A stretch of 64,000 bases of DNA from JAWVFM01 sp038237625 (GCA_038237625.1 JBBRYM010000005.1:1-64000), one strand, 5' to 3'. Positions 31,392-39,645 are shown, counted from the first letter of the stretch. Translations and numbers: made by a program. The notes: generated from the sequence alone by a model not told the origin.

Positions 31392-32773
31392 GAGCGAATC
31401 AGGGCCAGCGCCTCGTCGCGCCTGGCCTCCATGTCCGCGAAGGAGACCAGCGACTCGAGGTTCAGCCTCAGCAGGGGCTCGGTGTTCGAGGGCCTGACGT
31501 TCATGTGCCAGTCGGAGTAGTCGACTGAAACCCCGTCCAGCCAGCTCACTTCCGCGTCCGCATGGGCGGCCGCGATCTCCGCCATCTTCGCCCTTGGGTC
31601 CGCAACTTCGGAGTTGATCTCGCCAGAGATGAAATAGCGCGAACGCAGCTCGGCCACCATGTCCGCCAAGGAGTGTCCGGTCGTCGAGATGAGCTCGAGT
31701 ACCAGCAGAGCGGGAATCGCTCCGGAGTCCACCCCCCAGAAGTCGCGAAAGTAGTAGTGGCCCGAGACCTCGCCCGCGAAGGCCGCACCGTGCTTTCGCA
31801 TCGCGGCCTTCATGAACGCGTGACCGACCCGGCCCATGTGAGAGGTGCCACCGAGCTCAGCGACGGTGTCGCGCACTGCCCGGCTCGCGCGAACGTCGTA
31901 GAGGATGGTCGCGCCTGGCTCGCGCTCCAGCACGCGGCGTGCCAACAGCGCGGTCAGGAAGTCGCCGTCGACGAACACTCCTGCAGAGTCGATGAAGAAG
32001 CAGCGGTCCGCGTCCCCATCCCAGGCGATGCCGAGGTCCGCCTCTTCGCCGAGCACCCGCTCGATGACGAAGGATCGGTTCTCCGGTAGCAGGGGGTTCG
32101 GCTCGTGGTCCGGAAACTCGCCGTCGGGGACCCAGTACGTGGTCACGAGGTTCAGGTTCATCCGCTCCAGGAGGGGGCCCACCATCGGCCCGGCCATGCC
32201 GTTGCCGCCGTCGACCACAACCTTGAGCGGCCCGATCCTCTCGGCGTCGACGAAGGAGAGCACTCGCTCATGGAAGTCCTCGTATACGTCGACCGCCTCG
32301 ACGCTGCCACCTCCCCGCGCTTCGTCCAGCCCGCCCTCGATCGTACGCCGGATGTCCTGAATGCCGGCCTCGCCCGAGAGCGCGAGAGCGCCCTCGCGCA
32401 CCAGCTTCACGCCGGTATAAGCCTTGGGGTTGTGCGACGCGGTCACCATCGCGCCGCCGTCGAGCTCCCGGGATCCAACCAGGTGGTAGAGCATCTCGGT
32501 GCCCACGAGGCCGGCGTCGAAGACCGTCGCTCCTTCGGCGACCAACCCGTCGCGAAGGCGGCGGGCCATCTGTGGCGCCTGGATTCGCATGTCGCGGCCG
32601 AGGCCCACGCGCAGCTCAGCCAGCTTCTTGTCGCGCAGGCTAGCGAGCACGCGGGCGAAGCCACGGCCCAGCAGGTACGCCGTCTCCTCGTCCATGTCGG
32701 CGCCGTACAGGCCGCGGACGTCGTAGGCCTTGAAGATGCCCGGCGCGACGTCGCGGGCGGTGACGTCAGCCAA
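31388..32773 (-). CDS. Phosphomannomutase/phosphoglucomutase
   Basis: A 461-residue alpha-D-phosphohexomutase. Four domains are readable from the phosphoserine loop TASHNPKAYTG (Ser113), the magnesium loop WDGDADRCF, the sugar-specificity loop GEVSGHYYF and the phosphate loop RPSNTEPLLRL. It interconverts hexose 1- and 6-phosphates for cell-wall or exopolysaccharide precursors. TTG at 32773 (MADVTARDVAPGIFKAYDVRG) is chosen because it overlaps the HIT stop and has a GGAG site; longer frames would bury it in that gene. Confidence 0.93.
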   Translation of the reverse strand: MADVTARDVAPGIFKAYDVRGLYGADMDEETAYLLGRGFARVLASLRDKKLAELRVGLGRDMRIQAPQMARRLRDGLVAEGATVFDAGLVGTEMLYHLVGSRELDGGAMVTASHNPKAYTGVKLVREGALALSGEAGIQDIRRTIEGGLDEARGGGSVEAVDVYEDFHERVLSFVDAERIGPLKVVVDGGNGMAGPMVGPLLERMNLNLVTTYWVPDGEFPDHEPNPLLPENRSFVIERVLGEEADLGIAWDGDADRCFFIDSAGVFVDGDFLTALLARRVLEREPGATILYDVRASRAVRDTVAELGGTSHMGRVGHAFMKAAMRKHGAAFAGEVSGHYYFRDFWGVDSGAIPALLVLELISTTGHSLADMVAELRSRYFISGEINSEVADPRAKMAEIAAAHADAEVSWLDGVSVDYSDWHMNVRPSNTEPLLRLNLESLVSFADMEARRDEALALIRS

Positions 32774-33257
32774 GCCGGCTCCGAAGCACCAGGTAGGACT
32801 GCTCAAGAGTCTGCGGCATCACTCTTGTGTCGGCGAGAACCGGCATGAAGTTGTTGTCGCCACCCCAGCGGGGGACGACGTGCATGTGGATGTGATGTTC
32901 GACGCCGGCGCCCGCGACGCGGCCCTGGTTGAAGCCGACGTTGAAGCCGTGGGGCTGGTACTGGGCCTCGAGGGCATCCATAGCGGCGCGGCCTAGGGAC
33001 ATCATCTCGGCGACCGTCCCCTCGGGCACGTCCTGGAGGCGGCCGAGGTGCTCATAGGGCGCCACCATCAGATGGCCGTTCGTATACGGGTAGAGGTTCA
33101 AGATCACGAAGGCGCTATCACCGCGGCGAACAATGAGGTTCGCCTCGTCGTCGTCCTCCGCAGGCTTCGCGCAGAAGATGCAGGTTTCGTCGGCGTCCTT
33201 CGAGGCGCTGCTCACGTAGTCGAGGCGCCAGGGCGCCCAAATCCGTTGGGTTGCCAC
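32766..33257 (-). CDS. HIT-family protein, AP4A-phosphorylase-like
   Basis: A 163-residue HIT protein of the actinobacterial diadenosine-polyphosphate type. The N terminus MATQRIWAPWRLDYVS is diagnostic, with the zinc pair CIFC and the catalytic HHIHMHVVPRWGGD. It likely cleaves or phosphorolyses AP4A-like dinucleotides. On the minus strand TAACCT (33266-33271) stands 8 bases before the GTG, giving a leaderless start for this unit and the mutase behind it. Confidence 0.93.
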   Translation of the reverse strand: MATQRIWAPWRLDYVSSASKDADETCIFCAKPAEDDDEANLIVRRGDSAFVILNLYPYTNGHLMVAPYEHLGRLQDVPEGTVAEMMSLGRAAMDALEAQYQPHGFNVGFNQGRVAGAGVEHHIHMHVVPRWGGDNNFMPVLADTRVMPQTLEQSYLVLRSRLG

Positions 33258-33265
33258 ACGGGCGG

Positions 33266-33271
33266 AGGTTA
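33266..33271 (-). promoter_or_regulatory. -10 box TAACCT for the HIT-mutase unit
   Basis: TAACCT is 8 bases before the GTG at 33257 on the minus strand. Confidence 0.5.
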
Positions 33272-33348
33272 ATGTGCCTCGGCGTCGAGGACGCGCGCAA
33301 GCAAATTGCCGGCAGCGAGGAGAGGACCTGGCCCCGTCGAGTGAACGG

Positions 33349-34374
33349 TCAGAGCCAGCCGCGGCGGCTGAAGTAGGCCAGCATGCTCCCGAGCACCAAG
33401 AGCATCGCGCCCAGGACCACCCAGAAGGCAGCGATCGATCCCTGCCCGGGAACGTGGACGTTCATGCCGAAGATGCTCGCGATCAGCGTGAGCGGCAGGA
33501 AGACCACGCTGATCACGGTGAGCATGCGAAGGACGTCGTTCAGTCGATGCGAGATCACCGATTCGTTCGTGTCCTCGAGGCCTTCGACAACCTCCTTGTA
33601 GTTCTCGAGCATGTCCCAGATCCGCTCGTGGGAGTCAGCCACGTCGTCGAAGTAGATCTCGAGCTCGCCGCCGGGTGGGGCGAGGAAACGTTGCTTGGCG
33701 TTTTCGAGGTCGCGCAGGACCGTGCGCTGCGGGCGAATCACCTTGCGGAAGTTGATGATCTCCTGCTTGACGTTCGAGAGGTCTCGCACGACGTCGGCCC
33801 CGCGGCCTTCGAAGATCTCGTCCTCGAGGGCGTCGAGCTTGTTGCCGATCTTGCGCAGCATCGGAAAGCAGTAGTCGAACGAGTCGTCGACGATGCGGTA
33901 GAGCAGGTAACCCGAGCCGCGCGAGAAGAGCTGCTCGCGAAGGTCGGGCTTGGCGCGGCAGCGCTCGAACAGGTAGTTGACCGGCTGCAGAGCCTGGTTG
34001 GGCAGGGTCACAAGGAAGTCGCGCCCGGCGAAGATGTCCAACTCGCCGGCGTTCAGGCGGCCCACCGCACGGTCGAAGACCGGGAAATGCAGGACGATGA
34101 AGAGGTAGTCGGGGTACTCGTCAATCTTCGGTCGCTGGTTGCGGCTGAGGACATCCTCGAGGTCGAGTGCGTGGAAGTTGAAATGCTCTTCGAGCCAGGC
34201 GCACTCGAGGGGCGACGGCTGCTCGATGTTCAGCCAGCGGAACTTCTCGCCCTCCGGCGAGGCCCACTCGATGGTCTGGACATTGGGCTCGCGCTCGCGC
34301 GCGTCAGCGCCGGCCTGGAGCAGGTCGGTGGCACGCGATGCGCGGCGTAGCCTCGGCTTCGGAAGGCTCGGCAT
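33349..34374 (-). CDS. corA: CorA-family magnesium/cobalt transporter
   Basis: A 341-residue CorA. A large cytoplasmic domain (about 1-270, with the long helix TVLRDLENAKQRFL…) precedes two C-terminal TM helices. The signature is ASIFGMNVHVPG in the pore loop and a positively charged end (FSRRGWL). It forms homopentameric Mg2+ channels. It is divergent from the SAM-riboswitch/threonine-synthase-like unit; the intervening 300 bases hold that riboswitch. Confidence 0.95.
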   Translation of the reverse strand: MPSLPKPRLRRASRATDLLQAGADAREREPNVQTIEWASPEGEKFRWLNIEQPSPLECAWLEEHFNFHALDLEDVLSRNQRPKIDEYPDYLFIVLHFPVFDRAVGRLNAGELDIFAGRDFLVTLPNQALQPVNYLFERCRAKPDLREQLFSRGSGYLLYRIVDDSFDYCFPMLRKIGNKLDALEDEIFEGRGADVVRDLSNVKQEIINFRKVIRPQRTVLRDLENAKQRFLAPPGGELEIYFDDVADSHERIWDMLENYKEVVEGLEDTNESVISHRLNDVLRMLTVISVVFLPLTLIASIFGMNVHVPGQGSIAAFWVVLGAMLLVLGSMLAYFSRRGWL

Positions 34375-34483
34375 CTGGAATCTCGCTCGTCGTCATCGCG
34401 TTCACCTGTTCCTCAGGGTACCCGACGATCTCACCCAGGCACAGCATCGTGCGTGACTGGTATCGTCCCTTGCACATAACCAC

Positions 34484-34596
34484 CACATCCAGAGGGGCGG
34501 AGGGACTGGCCCGTTGAAGCCCCGGCAACCCTCCCGAGGAACCAGTTTCCTTGGGGAAGGTGCCAATTCCAGCAGGTTAAGTGCCTGGGAGATGTG
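34484..34596 (+). ncRNA. SAM-I (S-box) riboswitch
   Basis: The S-box core is present in order: CCAGAGGGGCGGAGGGA (P1/P2 with the kink-turn), GGCCCGTTGAAGCCCCGGCA ending in the conserved GGCAACC, P3, then GGTGCCAATTCC, P4 (CAGG…CCTG) and GGGAGATGTGAG. P1 closes by CACATC (34484-34489) with GATGTG (34591-34596). It binds S-adenosylmethionine. The intrinsic terminator at 34614-34651 follows at once, so high SAM should stop transcription before the threonine-synthase-like gene. Confidence 0.95.
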
Positions 34597-34613
34597 AGTT
34601 GGAAGCCCTCGCG

Positions 34614-34651
34614 GCCTCTGCTCCCCCTCCACAGGCAGAGGCTTTTTCTTT
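34614..34651 (+). terminator. Riboswitch-controlled intrinsic terminator
   Basis: An 8-bp perfect stem (GCCTCTGC at 34614-34621, GCAGAGGC at 34635-34642) is followed by TTTTTCTTT. It lies between the SAM-I aptamer and the ATG at 34680, as the expression platform. Confidence 0.88.
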
Positions 34652-34679
34652 AGGCAAGACGAGCGAGGAACGAACGAAA

Positions 34680-35927
34680 ATGGCGGTTGAGGGGCTGAAG
34701 TGCAAGGAATGCGGGTCGCGGTACGAGCTCGACGCCCACTACTTCTGCGAGGAGTGCTTCGGCCCGCTCGAAGTCCTCTATGACCACTCCGGCCTCGACG
34801 CCGGCGAGACCCGCCGGCGGATCCAGGCAGGGCCTGCCTCGATCTGGCGCTACGCCGACTTCCTGCCGTTCGCGGAACGCCCGCCGTCGACGCGGACAAG
34901 CCTGGAGCCGGGGCTCACCCCGCTAGTCCGCGCCGACCGGCTCGCCGAGCGCCTTGGCCTGGGCGAGGTCTGGATCAAGAACGACGCCGCCAACCCCACC
35001 CATTCGTTCAAGGACCGCGTTGTGGCCGTAGCGATTGCGAAGGCCCGGGAGTTGGGCTTTGACACGGTCGCCTGCGCTTCCACCGGCAACCTCGCGAATG
35101 CCGTCGCGGCGCATTCCGCGGCCGCGGGCCTCGCGTCGTACGTATTCGTCCCCGCCGACCTCGAGGAGCAGAAGCTGCTCGCCACGGACGTATACGGGAC
35201 GAAGCTGGTCGGCATCCGCGGTAGCTACGACGACGTCAACCGGCTCTGCACCCAGCTCTGCGAAGACCGGCCATGGGCCTTCGTCAACGTGAACCTCCGG
35301 CCCTACTACGCCGAGGGATCCAAGACCGTCGGCTACGAGATCGTCGAGCAGCTCGGCTGGAGCCTGCCCGACCGTGTCGTCTGCCCCATCGCCTCCGGCT
35401 CGCTCTTCACCCGGATCGGAAGGGCGTTCGACGAGTGGAATGACCTCGGTCTGGTGAAGGGCGATCAGCCTGTCTTCAATGGCGCCCAGGCGCAAGGCTG
35501 CTCGCCGGTCGCCCACGCCTTCAGCGAGGGCTGGGACATCTGCAAGCCGCAGCGCCCTGACACGATCGCGAAGAGCCTCGCAATCGGCGACCCCGCCGAC
35601 GGCCCGTATGCGCTCGAGCTGGCGCGTCGCGGTCCCGGAGCGATCGACGCCGTGGAGGACGACGAGATTCGTGCCGGCATCCGCCTACTGGCCGAGACAA
35701 CTGGCATCTTCACGGAGACCGCGGGTGGCGTCACGATCGCAACGCTTCGCAAGCTTGCCGAGCGAGGCGACATCTCGAGCTCCGAGCGGGTGATCGCGGT
35801 GGTCACCGGCGAAGGGCTGAAGACGCTGGACGCGGTCCGCGAGGACTTTCACATCGACGTCATCGAGCCGACGGTCGAAGCCTTCGAGTCCGGGGTCGAG
35901 CCGGCGGTCCTCGCGCCCGGTAGGTAG
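34680..35927 (+). CDS. thrC: Threonine synthase-like PLP enzyme under SAM control
   Basis: A 415-residue fold-type-II PLP enzyme annotated by similarity as threonine synthase (O-phosphohomoserine to threonine). An N-terminal zinc ribbon (CKECGSRYE…FCEECFGP) precedes the PLP lysine in NPTHSFKDR and the phosphate-binding ASTGNLANAVAAH. The SAM-I riboswitch upstream and the ThiS/MoaD-like gene 10 bases downstream are unexpected for plain threonine synthesis. They suggest it may instead replace the phosphate of O-phosphohomoserine with sulfur (homocysteine synthesis), or serve both. The ATG at 34680 has a GAGGAA site. Confidence 0.88.
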   Translation: MAVEGLKCKECGSRYELDAHYFCEECFGPLEVLYDHSGLDAGETRRRIQAGPASIWRYADFLPFAERPPSTRTSLEPGLTPLVRADRLAERLGLGEVWIKNDAANPTHSFKDRVVAVAIAKARELGFDTVACASTGNLANAVAAHSAAAGLASYVFVPADLEEQKLLATDVYGTKLVGIRGSYDDVNRLCTQLCEDRPWAFVNVNLRPYYAEGSKTVGYEIVEQLGWSLPDRVVCPIASGSLFTRIGRAFDEWNDLGLVKGDQPVFNGAQAQGCSPVAHAFSEGWDICKPQRPDTIAKSLAIGDPADGPYALELARRGPGAIDAVEDDEIRAGIRLLAETTGIFTETAGGVTIATLRKLAERGDISSSERVIAVVTGEGLKTLDAVREDFHIDVIEPTVEAFESGVEPAVLAPGR

Positions 35928-35930
35928 ATT
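35925..35930 (+). promoter_or_regulatory. -10 box TAGATT for the sulfur-carrier gene
   Basis: TAGATT overlaps the thrC-like stop codon and is 7 bases before the ATG at 35938, so the sulfur carrier could also be made from its own leaderless transcript outside riboswitch control. Confidence 0.5.
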
Positions 35931-35937
35931 GCCGCCG

Positions 35938-36213
35938 ATGGCGGTGACGGTGAAGATCCCCTCTCAGCTTCGCGCTGTGGCCGGGGGCGAGGCCGAGGTC
36001 GAGGTCGAGGGCGCGACGGTGGGCGAGGCACTCGATGCCGTGTTCGATGAGCACGAGGCCCTGCGCGAGCGGCTGATCGCGGACGACGGGCTGCGCCGGT
36101 TCGTGAACGTATACGTGTCCGGTGAGGACATTCGCTTCCAGGATGGCCTCGATACGGCCCTGTCCGACGGTGACGAGGTGACGATTCTCCCCGCCGTTGC
36201 CGGTGGCAGCTAG
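35938..36213 (+). CDS. ThiS/MoaD-family sulfur carrier protein
   Basis: A 91-residue ubiquitin-like beta-grasp protein (MAVTVKIPSQLRAVAGGEAEV… FVNVYVSGEDIRFQDGLDTAL…DEVTILPAVAGGS). Relatives carry sulfur as a C-terminal Gly-Gly thiocarboxylate. Here one Ser follows the GG, as in sulfur carriers that must be trimmed by a JAMM-type protease (HcyS, QbsE). A partnership with the upstream PLP enzyme would parallel CysO-CysM in mycobacteria. The 3' end overlaps the next gene by 17 bases. Confidence 0.85.
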   Translation: MAVTVKIPSQLRAVAGGEAEVEVEGATVGEALDAVFDEHEALRERLIADDGLRRFVNVYVSGEDIRFQDGLDTALSDGDEVTILPAVAGGS

Positions 36214-36973
36214 CCTCGATCCAGCAGAGACCCCCGTCGTGATCCTCTGTGGTGGGCGCGGGACGAGGCTTCGGGAGCACACGCATGCCATCCCGAAGGC
36301 GCTGGTGGAGGTGGGCCCGCACCCGATCGTCTGGCATGTGATCCGGATCTACGCAGCACAGGGGTTTCGCCGGTTCCTGCTGCTGACGGGCTATCTCGGC
36401 GAGGCCATCGAGGAGTTTGTGGCGGCTTCGCGATGGCCGGAGGGAGTCTCGGTCGAGTGCGTCGACACCGGGCTCGATACGCCGACCGGCGGGCGCATTG
36501 CCAAGGCCTCCTCACGTCTGCGTGCGGGAACGTTTTGCCTGACCTACGCGGACGGCCTCGCCGACATCGACCTCGATGCACTTCGTAACTTTCACGACGC
36601 GAGCGAGTCGATCGCGACAATGACGGTGGTGCGCCCCTACAACCAGTGGGGGGTCGCGATAATCGATGACCGTGGGCGCATAACGGGATTTCGCGAGAAG
36701 CCGCGTATGCAGGATTGGATCAACGGTGGCTTCATGGTGCTCGAGCCGGAGGCGCTTGAGTACGTCGACGAGAACAGCATTCTGGAGCGCGAGCCCCTGG
36801 AGCGGATCGCCGGCGCCGATGGCCTGGCGGCATATCGCCACGAGGGGTTCTGGGACTGCATGGATACCTACAAGGACGCGGTCGTCCTCAACGACCTCTG
36901 GGCGTCCGGCGAAGCTCCGTGGCGAACGTGGTCGACCGCTGAGGACACCGCGGGCGCCACCCGACGCGCATGA
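36197..36973 (+). CDS. Glucose-1-phosphate cytidylyltransferase-like nucleotidyltransferase
   Basis: A 258-residue sugar-nucleotide pyrophosphorylase close to RfbF: LCGGRGTRLREHTHAIPKAL (nucleotide-binding signature), IVWHVIRIYAAQG, the TYADGLADIDL metal site, GFREKP, WINGGFMVLEPE and FWDCMDTYKD. It would make CDP-glucose from CTP and glucose 1-phosphate. TTG at 36197 is chosen; a GTG at 36203 is equally possible. Its stop overlaps the ATG of the next gene (ATGA), a likely CDP-glucose dehydratase, so the pair fits CDP-deoxysugar synthesis. Confidence 0.85.
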   Translation: MPVAASLDPAETPVVILCGGRGTRLREHTHAIPKALVEVGPHPIVWHVIRIYAAQGFRRFLLLTGYLGEAIEEFVAASRWPEGVSVECVDTGLDTPTGGRIAKASSRLRAGTFCLTYADGLADIDLDALRNFHDASESIATMTVVRPYNQWGVAIIDDRGRITGFREKPRMQDWINGGFMVLEPEALEYVDENSILEREPLERIAGADGLAAYRHEGFWDCMDTYKDAVVLNDLWASGEAPWRTWSTAEDTAGATRRA

Positions 36974-37953
36974 CCCGGGTCGCTCTGGTCACAGGCGGCA
37001 GAGGCTTTGTCGGGGCCTGGCTTTCCCGCGCCCTGCTGGATACCGGCGTGAAGGTCGTCTCCTTCGATCGCACGCCTTTGCCGGACCGCCGCCCGTCGAC
37101 GCTTGCGCTGCTCGGCCTCGAGAGTGAGGTCGTGGACTTCGAGGGAGATCTGCGCGACGCCGAGGCGGTGGCGAGGGCCATCTCCGAGAACGAGGTGGAT
37201 ACGGTCTTCCACCTCGCCGCACAGGTGCTGGTCCATACCGCGGCGGCTTCCCCGGCGCCGACATTCGACTCCAACGTGCGCGGGACCTGGACCGTGCTCG
37301 AGATCTGCCGCTTGCACGATGTTCAGCGGGTGGTCGTGGCCTCCTCCGACAAGGCCTACGGAGCCCACGAGGAGCTCCCGTACCGCGAGGACTTTCCGCT
37401 CCAGCCCACGGCCCCGTACGAGGCCTCGAAGGCCGCGGCGGACCTGATCGCCCGAAGCTACTGGCCGAGCTACGGAGTCCCGGTCGCAGTGACGCGGTTC
37501 GCGAACCTCTATGGCGGCGGCGACACAAATTGGTCGCGCCTCATTCCGGAGGCGGTGACCGCCGCGCTCGACGGGCGCCGCCCTGTTCTTCGCTCGGATG
37601 GCTCGCCGGAGCGCGATTTTCTCTTCGTCGAGGATGCCGCACGGGCTTATCTCGCCATTGCTGGGGCCCTCGACCGTGACGAGGTCCGCGGGGAGGCCTT
37701 CAATGCAGGTGGCGGGAAGTCGCACCCAGTGGGCGAAGTGGTGGAGACGATCACAAGACTGGCGGGCACCCGAGTCGAACCCGACGTACAGGGGGCCGGT
37801 AACCCCGAAGGCGAGATCGACCGGCAGTACGTCGATCCGACAAAGCTCAAAAAGCGAACCGGCTGGAGCCCATCGGTCGACCTCGAGGAGGGCCTTGGCC
37901 TAACCATCGAGTGGTACCGGGAGCATCCCGAGGTCCGCCCGCCCGCGCCTTGA
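36970..37953 (+). CDS. NAD-dependent sugar-nucleotide dehydratase/epimerase (CDP-glucose 4,6-dehydratase-like)
   Basis: A 327-residue extended SDR enzyme: the NAD-binding TGGRGFVGAWLSRAL, HLAAQVLV, the SSDKAYG strand typical of CDP-glucose dehydratases, the catalytic YEASK, and a C-terminal substrate lobe ending GWSPSVDLEEGLGLTIEWY. By context it probably converts CDP-glucose to CDP-4-keto-6-deoxyglucose for a surface glycan. ATGA overlap upstream and TTGA overlap downstream place it in one operon with the transferase and the chromate transporter. Confidence 0.85.
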   Translation: MTRVALVTGGRGFVGAWLSRALLDTGVKVVSFDRTPLPDRRPSTLALLGLESEVVDFEGDLRDAEAVARAISENEVDTVFHLAAQVLVHTAAASPAPTFDSNVRGTWTVLEICRLHDVQRVVVASSDKAYGAHEELPYREDFPLQPTAPYEASKAAADLIARSYWPSYGVPVAVTRFANLYGGGDTNWSRLIPEAVTAALDGRRPVLRSDGSPERDFLFVEDAARAYLAIAGALDRDEVRGEAFNAGGGKSHPVGEVVETITRLAGTRVEPDVQGAGNPEGEIDRQYVDPTKLKKRTGWSPSVDLEEGLGLTIEWYREHPEVRPPAP

Positions 37954-39101
37954 GCGCGCCCGCGTCCGACCCGGCGGGTGCCATCTTTCTCCGCTTCCTT
38001 CACTTCGGCCTGCTCGCGTGGGGCGGACCCGCGGCGCAGATCGCCATGATCAAGGAGGAGTGCGTCGACCGCGAGGGTTGGGTCACTCAGGAGACGTTCA
38101 AGAAGACCCTCGCGGTCTATCAGGTGCTTCCCGGCCCCGAGGCACATGAGCTCTGCGTCTACTTCGGGCGGATTCGCGGCGGCAAGCTGGGCGGATTCGC
38201 GGCGGGACTGGGCTTCATGTTGCCGGGCTTCATCTTGATGCTCGGGCTCTCGATTCTCTATGTGGAGGCGAACCTCGGTTCGCATCTGGACACGCTCTTC
38301 TACGGCCTGACCGCGGCGGTCGGGGCGCTGGTCGCCAGGGCGCTCCGCCGTCTCGTACCGACGTTCGTGACGGATATCCCGCTGGCGCTGATCGCCGCGG
38401 CCGCCTTTGCCCTCACGACGTGGGCCTCCGCCAGCTTCGTCCTGGTCCTGCTCGGGGGAGGCCTCGCGTACGAGCTGTGGACCAACGGGCGGCGCTGGCG
38501 CGGGCGCCTGAGCTCGCTGGCCCCAACGACGGTGGTGTGGGGCGTTGTCGCCGGCGGGGTGACCGTTTCGCTCGTCGGGCAGATCTTCCTCGAGGGCCTG
38601 AAGGCTGGGCTCCTCACGTTCGGCGGCGCCTACACGGTGATCCCGTTCCTGCGCGAGAGCGCGGTTGCCGGGCACCACTGGCTCACGAGCGGGCAGTTCG
38701 TCGACGGCCTCGCGATCGGCGGCATCCTGCCGGCGCCCCTGATCATTTTTTCCACGTTCGTGGGCTACGTCGCGGGCGGCATCGCCGGCGCGCTGGTGAT
38801 GACGGTCGGGATCTTCCTGCCGGCGTTCGTGTTCCCGATATTCCTGCACCGTCAGTTCGTGGCCTTGGCCGAGAACCCACGGATCCGGCCCTTCTTGCTC
38901 GGTGTCGCCGCGGCGGTGATCGGCCTGATCGCGTCGGTGGCGGTCGACATCGTGAGGACCTCGGTGGTCGACGTGCCCACCGCGATCCTCGCCATCGGCG
39001 CGTTCGCCGCGCTCAGCCGCTGGCATTCCAAAGTGACCGTGCTCTGGGTTGTCCTCGGCTGCGGCGCCATCGGGGCGCTGCTGCAGGCGACGGTGGTGTG
39101 A
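37950..39101 (+). CDS. chrA: ChrA-family chromate transporter
   Basis: A 383-residue two-domain CHR transporter. Each half begins with the family pattern (FLRFLHFGLLAWGGPAAQIAMI; FLEGLKAGLLTFGGAYTVIPFL), and VLPGPEAHELCVYFG matches the ChrA motif. About ten TM helices are visible. It exports chromate or, in many hosts, an unknown oxyanion such as sulfate. TTG at 37950 overlaps the preceding stop. Its placement after sugar genes looks incidental. Confidence 0.9.
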   Translation: MSAPASDPAGAIFLRFLHFGLLAWGGPAAQIAMIKEECVDREGWVTQETFKKTLAVYQVLPGPEAHELCVYFGRIRGGKLGGFAAGLGFMLPGFILMLGLSILYVEANLGSHLDTLFYGLTAAVGALVARALRRLVPTFVTDIPLALIAAAAFALTTWASASFVLVLLGGGLAYELWTNGRRWRGRLSSLAPTTVVWGVVAGGVTVSLVGQIFLEGLKAGLLTFGGAYTVIPFLRESAVAGHHWLTSGQFVDGLAIGGILPAPLIIFSTFVGYVAGGIAGALVMTVGIFLPAFVFPIFLHRQFVALAENPRIRPFLLGVAAAVIGLIASVAVDIVRTSVVDVPTAILAIGAFAALSRWHSKVTVLWVVLGCGAIGALLQATVV

Positions 39102-39102
39102 G

Positions 39103-39176
39103 CACGCCCGGCAGGATTCGAACCTGCGACCTCATCCTCCGGAGGGATGCGCTCTATCCAGCTGAGCTACGGGCGC
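39103..39176 (-). tRNA. tRNA-Arg (anticodon CCG)
   Basis: A 74-base cloverleaf on the minus strand: acceptor GCGCCCG paired with CGGGCGT, D-arm TAGCTCAGCTGGATAGAGC, anticodon stem CATCC/GGATG with loop CTCCGGA (anticodon CCG, reads CGG), and T-arm GCAGGTTCGAATCCTGC. No CCA is encoded. It starts 2 bases past the chrA stop. Confidence 0.95.
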
Positions 39177-39243
39177 GAGACGCCCGAGCTTAAACCGTGC
39201 ACCTGGCAAGATCGGTGTCACATCCACCAAGGAGAAGATTTCA

Positions 39244-39600
39244 ATGAACGATCTCGATTTCGTCGCGGTTCCATCGACCGACAGCGATCGCACGCGTGCC
39301 TTCTACGTCGACACGCTTGGGCTCCGCGCCGATGACAGGGCCAACTACGAGTTCTGGGTGGGGGAGACCTGCTTCGGGATCTGGGAGCCGGCGCGGCTGG
39401 GCCGGGGGTTCGCCCCGCAGAAGAACGGGCACATCGCGATTCGGGTCGACGACGTCGCCGCCGCACGGGCGGATCTCGAGGCGAAGGGAGTGGAGTTCGA
39501 AGGCGAGACCTTTGATACCGGGGTCTGCCACATGGCGTTCTTCACTGACCCCGACGGTAACGACCTGATGCTCCACCACCGCTACGCGCCGCGGGACTGA
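39244..39600 (+). CDS. VOC/glyoxalase-fold protein
   Basis: A 118-residue single-chain vicinal-oxygen-chelate protein (MNDLDFVAVPSTDSDRTRAFYVDTLGL… HIAIRVDDVAAARADLEAKG …CHMAFFTDPDGNDLMLHHRY). The C-terminal FTDPDGNDLMLH is the family's metal-side signature. It could be a lactoylglutathione-lyase relative, a dioxygenase-like enzyme or a binding protein. A good AAGGAGAAG ribosome site precedes the ATG. Confidence 0.85.
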   Translation: MNDLDFVAVPSTDSDRTRAFYVDTLGLRADDRANYEFWVGETCFGIWEPARLGRGFAPQKNGHIAIRVDDVAAARADLEAKGVEFEGETFDTGVCHMAFFTDPDGNDLMLHHRYAPRD

Positions 39601-39645
39601 GCTGGCAGCCGGCCGAGCGTTCGTGCTCGGTAGGGCCTGCCGATC

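Noticed and set aside
37647..39026. A 459-codon minus-strand frame opposite the dehydratase and chrA genes
   Set aside because: Composition is Arg/Glu/Asp-rich, typical of an antisense shadow; both sense genes have clear motifs.
37950..39101. A chromium-resistance island
   Set aside because: Only the transporter is present; no chrB or other resistance genes and no mobile ends nearby.
39103..39176. Integration (att) site at the tRNA-Arg gene
   Set aside because: No integrase and no direct repeat of the tRNA 3' end were found near it.
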